Source: Paenibacillus sp. (lineage in GTDB: Bacteria; Bacillota; Bacilli; Paenibacillales; Paenibacillaceae). From it: a stretch of DNA of 62,475 bases. The stretch is taken from the NCBI GenBank assembly GCA_031254035.1, contig JAIRVF010000032.1:1-62475 (forward strand), written 5' to 3'. The notes below the pieces were generated by a model. The model was not told where the DNA came from. It did not search any database and saw nothing but the letters and a program-made list of their open reading frames with translations. Positions within the stretch are counted from its first letter, which is position 1; every line of letters starts with the position of its first letter. Of this stretch, positions 46,055-52,827 are shown one piece after another. The position numbers and the translations under genes were made by a program.

Positions 46055-46093
46055 ACAAGCGGGCGTCACCTCTCTAATGTGATGCCCGCTTGT
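46055..46093 (+). terminator. Stable hairpin after leuB
   Basis: ACAAGCGGGCGTCAC (46055-46069) pairs with GTGATGCCCGCTTGT (46079-46093). No T tract follows, so it may stabilise the 3' end or need a factor to terminate. Confidence 0.55.
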
Positions 46094-46140
46094 GGCATGT
46101 ACCGACATGAAACCTGCATACTGTAAAATGTGACGTCGAT

Positions 46141-46229
46141 TTGACGCAATGACGGCTCTATTATAATAGAAGGTTTTGTTCACAATATCACACTGTTTAA
46201 AATTATTATAAATAAATAGTTAGTATAAT
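46141..46229 (+). promoter_or_regulatory. Candidate promoter and PerR box upstream of the peroxiredoxin gene
   Basis: TTAAAATTATTATAA (46197-46211) matches the PerR consensus TTATAATNATTATAA at 14 of 15 positions. Upstream are TTGACG (46141-46146) and TATAAT (46162-46167) with a short 15-base spacer. Downstream is another TATAAT (46224-46229). Peroxide control would suit the gene. The rest of 46035-46393 holds only the hairpin at 46055-46093. Confidence 0.45.
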
Positions 46230-46393
46230 GTTGACTTTAAATTGGACGAATGTTACCATTTTAAATGTAGATTCCACAGGGATCAAACATACTTTGAAAC
46301 AAGAAAAACTCATGTTTTTCTTTCATATAGGATGGACTGAAAGGTTTGCTTTCCGGTCATTCTGTAGATGCACATAAAGGAGGATTTTTTAAC

Positions 46394-46939
46394 ATGGCAG
46401 AACGTTTAGTAGGTAAACCAGCACCCGATTTCACAATGGAAACCGTACTGGGTGACGGTTCCGATTTCAGTAAAGTTAGCCTGTCAGACTACCGTGGCAA
46501 ATGGCTCGTCCTTTTCTTCTATCCTTTGGACTTCACATTCGTGTGCCCAACAGAAATCACAGCCCTGAGCGAAGCGGCTTCCGAGTTCAAAGCTCTTGAT
46601 GCTGAAATTCTAGGCGTAAGTGTAGACTCGATCCACAGCCACAAAGCTTGGATCAACACACCGCGTGATGCCAACGGTCTGGGACAAATCAACTTCCCAC
46701 TCGCTTCGGATCTCACCAAAACTGTAGCCCAAGATTACGGCGTATTAATTGAAGAAGCAGGCGTAGCACTGCGCGGCCTGTATATTATCGACCCTGAAGG
46801 CGAACTGAAATATCAAGTGGTTAACCACAACGATATCGGCCGCAGTGTTGAGGAAACCCTTCGCGTGCTGCAAGCTCTGCAATCCGGCGGACTTTGCGCA
46901 ATGAACTGGAAACCAGGCGACAAAAACCTGCTCGCATAA
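46394..46939 (+). CDS. Typical 2-Cys peroxiredoxin (AhpC/TSA family)
   Basis: A 181-residue peroxidase that reduces H2O2, organic peroxides or peroxynitrite. 'YPLDFTFVCPTEITALSE' holds the peroxidatic Cys51 with its Thr and Pro partners. 'GGLCAMNWKPGDKNLL' holds the resolving Cys168. The reductant is probably thioredoxin, since no AhpF gene is near. AAGGAGG is 9-10 bases before the ATG at 46394; the open frame upstream to 46346 is not supported. A candidate PerR box lies about 190 bases upstream. A terminator follows at 46954-47006. Confidence 0.92.
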   Translation: MAERLVGKPAPDFTMETVLGDGSDFSKVSLSDYRGKWLVLFFYPLDFTFVCPTEITALSEAASEFKALDAEILGVSVDSIHSHKAWINTPRDANGLGQINFPLASDLTKTVAQDYGVLIEEAGVALRGLYIIDPEGELKYQVVNHNDIGRSVEETLRVLQALQSGGLCAMNWKPGDKNLLA

Positions 46940-46953
46940 TTCAAAATAAGACT

Positions 46954-47006
46954 AGCCCCCTTTGCCATTATGAGGTTCTCTCTCATATCGGTAACGGGGG
47001 CTTTTT
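46954..47006 (+). terminator. Intrinsic terminator after the peroxiredoxin gene
   Basis: AGCCCCC (46954-46960) pairs with GGGGGCT (46996-47002), with inner ATGAG/CTCAT pairing, followed by TTTTT. Confidence 0.85.
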
Positions 47007-47104
47007 ACACCTTGTGGTTCAATGGATCATAATTGTGGCCAAAGGACAGATTACAAAGATCCGTCCTTAAAAACGGCTCAATATCATCATTAGTGCTCGA
47101 TAAA

Positions 47105-47170
47105 AAGCGAAAGTAACGGAGGGGATGGAATCGATCTGAAGAACGATCCATAACCGTAGCGGCTACTTCG
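47105..47170 (+). repeat. Dispersed repeat E, copy 2
   Basis: Shares AGCGAAAG, then GAAGAACGATCC and AACCGTAGCGG in the same order with 2874-2930 upstream of the HAD gene. Both lie between a gene and the next promoter. Remaining bases of 46940-47306 show nothing else that I can name. Confidence 0.55.
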
Positions 47171-47306
47171 TACAATGATCACCACTAAGGAGCGTAAAAA
47201 AGGCAGGAATTTTATGCATCTGATTGAACTGAAAAAGGAATTGACATAGAATAAAGCGAATACATTTATGAAGAATACGGTGGAATCAAGAGGAGGGTGA
47301 ACTGGC

Positions 47307-47714
47307 ATGAGTTATTGCTGCGGAGCGAGTATGCTTGGAACGAAGGGAACGTTGAAGCACTATCGCACTCAAGTCCACAATGTTCCCCTGTTATTCTGTC
47401 CCGTGTGCCACCGGGTCGAAGTTCATTTTAAAGTTGAAAATGAATACGAAATTTTAGCTGAATATGCGCATGGTGACGGAGCTACAGACATTGACTTTCA
47501 GGATTATGTTGTGGAGGATGACGAGACTATTTTCGAAAATGTCGTTAACTGCGAAAAGGAGGATCCCAAGGACATCGTACAAAGCCAAATCGATATGGCA
47601 CTGGACTTGTTGACCATCGCCATACAGATGCATGATGAAAAATGGGAGGGAGAATTAAAGAAAAGATTGGCCGTTATGAGCCAACGGAGATTACGTTTGC
47701 AGCATAAGGCATAA
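47307..47714 (+). CDS. Unknown protein with Cys pairs
   Basis: A 135-residue soluble protein. It opens SYCCGASMLG, and 'LLFCPVCHRVEVHFKVENEYEIL' gives a second pair, so CC...CPVC may form a zinc ribbon of the YgiT type. The middle is very acidic, and the end is a basic helix (ELKKRLAVMSQRRLRLQHK). GAGGAGGGTGA lies about 7 bases before the ATG. I know no function. A terminator follows at 47770-47813. Confidence 0.7.
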   Translation: MSYCCGASMLGTKGTLKHYRTQVHNVPLLFCPVCHRVEVHFKVENEYEILAEYAHGDGATDIDFQDYVVEDDETIFENVVNCEKEDPKDIVQSQIDMALDLLTIAIQMHDEKWEGELKKRLAVMSQRRLRLQHKA

Positions 47715-47769
47715 ACACGATACCGGATTCTATTGCATAGGCTGAAATTCCTACGATGATAGATAGTCA

Positions 47770-47813
47770 AAAAGCATCAATACATGCATCTTCATGTATG
47801 TGATGCTTTTATT
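47770..47813 (+). terminator. Intrinsic terminator
   Basis: AAAAGCATCA (47771-47780) with ATACATG pairs with CATGTAT and GTGATGCTTTT (47801-47811), then ATTTT. Confidence 0.8.
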
Positions 47814-47851
47814 TTAACCTTATCGGGCAATGTTCCGAGGGGGTGCATGCC

Positions 47852-47896
47852 ATGTTATTCTTTTTGTTATTGGGCGTTTGTGGTATTATTGGGTAA
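47852..47896 (+). CDS. Possible tiny hydrophobic peptide
   Basis: Fourteen codons: MLFFLLLGVCGIIG. GAGGGGGTGC lies about 8 bases before the ATG. It falls in the long leader region (47814-48085) of the histidine kinase gene. It could be a leader peptide, a small membrane peptide or chance. Confidence 0.25.
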   Translation: MLFFLLLGVCGIIG

Positions 47897-47916
47897 AATT
47901 AGACTCCATTTACTTT

Positions 47917-47923
47917 TTCGACA
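47917..47923 (-). promoter_or_regulatory. Spo0A-box-like site upstream of the histidine kinase gene
   Basis: TTCGACA, the reverse complement of TGTCGAA, within TTTTTCGACAG. It lies about 165 bases before the kinase start. A seven-base match is weak alone, but the gene is of the sporulation kinase type. Confidence 0.3.
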
Positions 47924-48085
47924 GTTTCTCTGATTGAGTTTTCAGCCAACCTTGTCTATGATAAAACTATCTTTTTATGATTATGATATAGCGGTTATTT
48001 CATATTTATGTGTTGTGCAGGCGAAGAATAGGAGATGGGGGAGAGAATATGACTCTTTCATTTTCTTGGAGAGGGGGAGTATCGG

Positions 48086-49195
48086 TTGGGCGATATACAA
48101 GAGACGCTGTTACAGTCCCTTGAGGCTTTTCAATCCACGCAAATGGTAAAAAGTAAGTACGAAAATATTCTAGAGCACTTGGATAGCGGCGTTATGCTGT
48201 TTGACAGTGAAGGTGTACTGACTTTTATCAATGTCCAGATGGCAAGATTGCTGGAGATTTCCCGTAAATCCTTAACGGGTTGTACGATTGTACAAATTAT
48301 GCGCCATCCGCAGCTCAGCAGGTACAAGAAGAAGAAGATTCTGCGGATTTATCGCGAGACGCTTATTCACCGTAAAAAATATCACGAGCTGACGGATGAG
48401 TCCGGCAGACAGTGGTTGTTAACGGTAACGGATGGCGACCAAATGGATGGAGACTATTTGTTTAGCGTCAAGGATGTATCCGATTTTAAACAGATTGAGC
48501 AAACGGCATACCGTAATGACAAGCTTGCCATGCTCGGCAAAATTTCCGCATCGATTGCCCATGAGATCCGTAACCCGCTCACCGCCATCCGCGGCTTCAT
48601 TCAACTGCTGCGTCCCCATCTCATTAAACTGGGAAAAGATGAATACGCTCGCATTATTCTAACGGAAATCGACAGAGCCAATGATATCATATATGAGTTT
48701 TTGAATTCATCCAAACCCTCCGCTCCGCAGACCACCGCCATTCCGGTCTCTTCACTGCTGAAGGAAGTTGTGCTGCTAACCGAAAGTGAAGCGCTGATGA
48801 AAGGTTGCCAGGTGATCCTGCATGAAGACAGCCAGCCGCTGCAAATCTCTGTTGATGTAAAGCAGATTAAGCAGGTTATTTTGAACATAGTCAAAAATGG
48901 GATGGATGCCATCGATCATATGAGCGGCGAAAATGGTGGGTTGATCGAAATCCGGACACATCGGGACAATAAGAACGTACATATCTGTATTTCAGACAAC
49001 GGCAAGGGGATGGATCATAATACGCTTTCCCATTTGTTTGACCCTTTCTTTACGACCAAAGAGAGCGGCACAGGCCTGGGACTGTCAGTCAGTTACCGAA
49101 TTATCAAAAACCACAAAGGTTATATTGCCGTCAACAGTACGGTTGGCAAAGGGACAGAGTTTATAATCTCCCTTCCCATTGTGGAAATAGCGTAG
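48086..49195 (+). CDS. Soluble PAS-containing sporulation-type histidine kinase
   Basis: A 369-residue orphan sensor kinase without membrane segments. A PAS domain spans about residues 22-135 ('GVLTFINVQMARLLEISRKS'). The HisKA phospho-acceptor is 'SASIAHEIRNPLTAIRGFIQ' (His159), and the ATPase domain has 'NIVKNGMDAI', 'DNGKGMDH', 'LFDPFFTTKESGTGLGLSVS'. No response regulator is adjacent, as with the Spo0F-feeding Kin kinases of Bacilli, which it resembles. The start is a TTG at 48086 after GAGGGGGAG. A terminator follows. Confidence 0.88.
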   Translation: MGDIQETLLQSLEAFQSTQMVKSKYENILEHLDSGVMLFDSEGVLTFINVQMARLLEISRKSLTGCTIVQIMRHPQLSRYKKKKILRIYRETLIHRKKYHELTDESGRQWLLTVTDGDQMDGDYLFSVKDVSDFKQIEQTAYRNDKLAMLGKISASIAHEIRNPLTAIRGFIQLLRPHLIKLGKDEYARIILTEIDRANDIIYEFLNSSKPSAPQTTAIPVSSLLKEVVLLTESEALMKGCQVILHEDSQPLQISVDVKQIKQVILNIVKNGMDAIDHMSGENGGLIEIRTHRDNKNVHICISDNGKGMDHNTLSHLFDPFFTTKESGTGLGLSVSYRIIKNHKGYIAVNSTVGKGTEFIISLPIVEIA

Positions 49196-49210
49196 AGACG
49201 GAAGGAATTG

Positions 49211-49247
49211 GCCTGTTCCCTAGATATGAGGGAGCGGGCTTTTTTTG
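49211..49247 (+). terminator. Intrinsic terminator after the histidine kinase gene
   Basis: GCCTGTTCCCT (49211-49221) pairs with AGGGAGCGGGC (49229-49239), then T8. Confidence 0.85.
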
Positions 49248-49328
49248 TGTGCATGAATCGTCTGCATTTTCCATATTTGATAAATTTAAGTTTTTAGCCT
49301 GAAAATACGATATTAATAGTATAAGTAA

Positions 49329-49357
49329 GTGTTCAAAAAAGGCCGGTTTTTAGCACC
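49329..49357 (-). repeat. Dispersed repeat D, copy 2 (inverted)
   Basis: GTGTTCAAAAAAGGCC and GGTTTTTAGCACC, the reverse complement of the copy at 18106-18133 with few changes. It lies 70 bases upstream of the kinase gene. Confidence 0.6.
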
Positions 49358-49427
49358 GAGAAGATACAGCTTGGCACCCCGCGGGCGGCGGCCGTAAAAT
49401 TCGATGATTTCATGGCGGAGGGTCAAA

Positions 49428-50366
49428 GTGAACAAAGTAGCGGAAGATTTTTATCTGAAAAGAAATTTTAAACTAGGTGGTTCGAATGGGAATGTCGAGG
49501 TGTATCGTATCCGCAAAACGATTGCCACAAGCGAACTCGCGATCGTTTATGCGGCGCGGAATGACGAGAAGGGAATAAAATGTATCATTAAAGAGTTTTT
49601 TCCGGCGGCGTTAGTGCGAAGGGGAAAAGATGGAGCTAACGTGCTGCGCAAAGCAGGTACGAGGGAAGACAAATATAACGAACTGCGGAGCGCATTCAAG
49701 AACGAAGGCGATCTGCTGCGAATGAGCCAGCACCCCGGAGTGGTCCGGATATTGGACTGTTTGGAGCAGAATGGCACGTCCTATATCGTAACAGAATATG
49801 TCGAGGGAATGACGCTTGATCGCTACATCGCTGCGCTTTCTGGTGAAATGGATCCGGGTTTTCTGTACGAAACGATGATTCCGTTAATTGATACCCTGAA
49901 GTATTTACATGGACTGGGAGTCATCCATCGCGATTTGAAGCCTGGGAATATAATGATTGGCAAGGACGGCGGCGTGACATTGCTTGATTTCGGCTCTGCC
50001 GTCACTTACCAGAATCAAGAGGGCATGTATCCGATCTTTACGACCGCAGGATATTCGCCGCTTGAATTATATTCGGAGAAATCCCGCCAGAACCCGGTCA
50101 GCGACATTTATAGCTTAGCGGCGGTGCTGTATTTCTGCTGTCGCGGGACGGCTCCAACGGATGTGAAAAAACGATTGTTTAATGATGAACTTGACCGGCT
50201 TGGGACAGGCCTGAATCGCCGGTGGCCGTTTCTGTCCCTTGCCGTCAAACGCGGTTTAAACGTATCTCTGGATAAGCGCTGTTCCTCGCTCCAATGGTTT
50301 AAGACCGCAATTATGCTGGAATACATGACTAGCCCGTTTTCTCGCCGGAGGAATCCGTCCGGATAA
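49428..50366 (+). CDS. Soluble Ser/Thr protein kinase
   Basis: A 312-residue Hanks-type kinase with no membrane helix and no PASTA repeats. The ATP-binding Lys is in 'GIKCIIKEFFP' (K55), the catalytic loop is 'VIHRDLKPGNIMIG' (D169), DFG is 'LLDFGSAV' (187-189), and 'PLELYSEKSRQNPVSDIYSLAAVLYFC' ends the activation segment. The Gly-rich loop is poorly conserved. GGAGGG is 5 bases before the GTG at 49428. It lies at the left end of a cluster with two PP2C-type genes and two FHA genes, so it probably phosphorylates threonines read by those FHA domains. Its 3' end overlaps the convergent vWA gene by 38 bases. Confidence 0.88.
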   Translation: MNKVAEDFYLKRNFKLGGSNGNVEVYRIRKTIATSELAIVYAARNDEKGIKCIIKEFFPAALVRRGKDGANVLRKAGTREDKYNELRSAFKNEGDLLRMSQHPGVVRILDCLEQNGTSYIVTEYVEGMTLDRYIAALSGEMDPGFLYETMIPLIDTLKYLHGLGVIHRDLKPGNIMIGKDGGVTLLDFGSAVTYQNQEGMYPIFTTAGYSPLELYSEKSRQNPVSDIYSLAAVLYFCCRGTAPTDVKKRLFNDELDRLGTGLNRRWPFLSLAVKRGLNVSLDKRCSSLQWFKTAIMLEYMTSPFSRRRNPSG

Positions 50367-52434
50367 AGATGTTGGTGCTTGGTTTGATCGCTTTGTACCG
50401 GAGTTCAATTTCCGTAACCCCGTCCTCGAATGTGATGTACAATTTGTCATTATATTCGAGGGCTTCTTTTTTGTTTACGGCAAGCGGCGTACGGTTCCGC
50501 ACAAGAGAACACCGTGTCGTATGCTTCACGAAAAGGCGTCCCTTTTTGCCTGCGGTGAACACAATCTGCTCTGCTTCCGGGAGCGGTTCATGAACGTCCA
50601 AACTTTGGAACAGTTCCATCAGGCTGATCTTATGTTTAGCGAACGAGGTTAACGGCCAATATTTTACCGGAATATCGGTGCCACTAGCTGTAGCCAGGAA
50701 GTATCCTTCCAGCTTGCCTGTTAAAGCGGGTTTCGGACGCAGCCACAGGAATAATCCACAACCAAGAAGCAGCAGCGCAAGCACTCCGGCAATACTCCAT
50801 TTGAGCGCGGTATATTTTGATTGGATGATGATGATAAGCGCTGCAGAGACTTGCCCTCCTTCAGGGTCTGTTGCAGTCACGGTAATGATGTTTTGCCCGG
50901 TATGAAGCGGTGACAGCAGAAGCTTATCCCCATTAATTTCGGCTTTGAGCTTGGTTCCTGACGTTTCTTCAACCTGAATCCGGTACGTCAAAGGATCCCC
51001 GTTTTCATCCACGAACAGATCGCCTAAATTTACTACGTTTTGCCCATCTTCTTTGATCAGCCGCAGCTGCTTTTCTCCATGAAAGGATGGCGGAATATTC
51101 ACGATGTTTTCAAGTTTGGCCGAGGTATCCCGGAAAAGGATAGGCCCGTCCAGCGCAACATGCCAGTCATATTTACCCGATTTCGGAAAAACATATTCCG
51201 CATAAAAACGGGCCCCTTCATTTTTCATTTCAATCACATTTTCCTTCTTGGCGGCCAGATCCTTCACGATCAGCTTGGCCGTCAAAGAGGCATAAACTTC
51301 GGCTTCTTGCAAACGCCCGCTGCCGTCCGTTCTCATGAGAAAAGCTTCAATACCCGTCGGTTTTCCTTTAATCGCTTCTTTTCCGGTCAAAGCGGCTTCG
51401 GCTTCCATGGCATAGCTGCCGAGCAAATTGATTTTGATCAAATCCCCAGCCGTTCCCCGGAATTTCAGCTTGGCCGTTCCTTTCTTCGGCTGCGAGGTTT
51501 TGATTAGCGTATAACTTGCCGATTTGAACATCCGGATATTTTCGGTACTGTAGAACAATTGGGCTTCATTAAGCGGATGTTCGGACAGCAAAATGATGTT
51601 GGCTTCATCCATGCTGGAGTTGGGAATGTCAACCTGAACCTCTTGCAGATTCCCTGTGGCGGTCACGCCGGCGATCGGCAGCAGTACAGACTGCATTTCT
51701 CTGGCAAAAATTCGGTTGAAAATTTCTGGAAGGTCATCGGCGCTGCTTGTGCTGTAGAATGCGCCTCCCGTCTGGCTGGCAATCCGGTTCAGTTCATCAG
51801 GGTTGACAGTGCCGTCATGGTTCAGCCCAATGGTATAGATCGGATAACCCAGCTTTTTCGCCTTCGCGATCGCGCTGCTTACATCTTTGGTCGAGTCGGC
51901 TTTGGTCCGCTTCTGCTGGAAGGGGCCAAAATCCGTTTCGCCATCGGACAGCAGAATCATAAATGGCTTCCGGCCTTCTTTCTGATTCGCTTGCTGGCCC
52001 GTGGATAGGAGCTTGCTTCCGGTGATCAGCCCAAGTCCCAAATCGGTATACCCAGCTCGGCGTAGCCCGCCTATTTCTTGTTTGATTTCGTTTTTCTTCG
52101 CGGCTACGGAGATCGGCGTCAGCGGTCTCTCGGCCACGATTTGGTGGTTGTATGCGACGAATCCGACACGGGTGCGGCTTGCATCGCTAATGTCCATAAA
52201 CATGCGAATCACTTCCCCAGCCGTCCGGTTCGGGTCGGAGTGATTCATCGAATAGCTTGTATCAAGCACGAACATGGCGTCGAATGCTTCCGGCGGAAAT
52301 GCTGATGTAGAAGCACCCTCCGCATGAATATTAGAGGGAAAACCGGATGCGCAAAAAGCGAAAATTAAAATCAGGAGTTTAGTCCTAATAAATCCATTTT
52401 TTGCTGAATATTGTCTGCTTCTTTTTCGTATCAT
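50329..52434 (-). CDS. Membrane vWA-domain protein with cytoplasmic FHA-like tail
   Basis: A 701-residue type I membrane protein. Signal peptide (about 17-38), then a von Willebrand A domain with an intact MIDAS 'MFVLDTSYSMNHSDPNRTAG' (D58, S60, S62) and later 'MILLSDGETDFG'. A beta-sandwich region follows, then a cadherin-like 'DPEGGQVSAALIIII' segment and one membrane helix (about 546-567). A cytoplasmic tail of about 134 residues contains 'RLFVKHTTRCSLVRNRTPLA' and 'YNDKLYITFEDG', resembling a degenerate FHA fold. GAGGTGGG is 9 bases before the ATG. It is divergent from the sheath-like gene, sharing a 393-base region. Confidence 0.82.
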   Translation of the reverse strand: MIRKRSRQYSAKNGFIRTKLLILIFAFCASGFPSNIHAEGASTSAFPPEAFDAMFVLDTSYSMNHSDPNRTAGEVIRMFMDISDASRTRVGFVAYNHQIVAERPLTPISVAAKKNEIKQEIGGLRRAGYTDLGLGLITGSKLLSTGQQANQKEGRKPFMILLSDGETDFGPFQQKRTKADSTKDVSSAIAKAKKLGYPIYTIGLNHDGTVNPDELNRIASQTGGAFYSTSSADDLPEIFNRIFAREMQSVLLPIAGVTATGNLQEVQVDIPNSSMDEANIILLSEHPLNEAQLFYSTENIRMFKSASYTLIKTSQPKKGTAKLKFRGTAGDLIKINLLGSYAMEAEAALTGKEAIKGKPTGIEAFLMRTDGSGRLQEAEVYASLTAKLIVKDLAAKKENVIEMKNEGARFYAEYVFPKSGKYDWHVALDGPILFRDTSAKLENIVNIPPSFHGEKQLRLIKEDGQNVVNLGDLFVDENGDPLTYRIQVEETSGTKLKAEINGDKLLLSPLHTGQNIITVTATDPEGGQVSAALIIIIQSKYTALKWSIAGVLALLLLGCGLFLWLRPKPALTGKLEGYFLATASGTDIPVKYWPLTSFAKHKISLMELFQSLDVHEPLPEAEQIVFTAGKKGRLFVKHTTRCSLVRNRTPLAVNKKEALEYNDKLYITFEDGVTEIELRYKAIKPSTNIFIRTDSSGEKTG

Positions 52435-52634
52435 GCTCAAATACCCACCTCACGAACTAATATATTTCTTTTTCAGATCATCAGTCCTGCTCTCTATGTA
52501 TCTCACATATATCGGACGCATTTCATTGATTTTGAATAATATTCCAAGAAATAGGTCTAAAATTGGGGGTTTTTTACTAAAAGGGGCTCTTTTGTAGTCT
52601 ATTAGTCCCCTTAAAGAGGAGTTAGTGCTATATA

Positions 52635-52664
52635 TTGACAATTGTTGCAGTGGCTGTTTAATAT
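52635..52664 (+). promoter_or_regulatory. Candidate promoter of the sheath-like gene
   Basis: TTGACA (52635-52640), an 18-base spacer and TAATAT (52659-52664), a good sigma-A match about 160 bases before the GTG start. The rest of the divergent region 52435-52827 is AT-rich and shows AAGGGGCTCTTTTG and similar short inverted pieces, but nothing that I can name. Confidence 0.55.
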
Positions 52665-52827
52665 ACGTCATAACGGGCTTGAGTCCTGGTCATTGGGTCT
52701 CATGGGCAGGTATTAGCCGGGCATATGCTTGAACTTTTGCAGAGCTGCAGCCGGCTAACGCAGAGTGTTCGTTACGTTTATGCCTGTTCCAGCCGCATTC
52801 GTCATACCAACGGGAGGGGAAAGCTAA

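Noticed and set aside
49428..50366. PASTA-type PrkC/Stk1 cell-wall kinase
   Set aside because: The protein has no membrane helix and no PASTA repeats, and its neighbours are not the usual prpC, rsgA or rpe genes.
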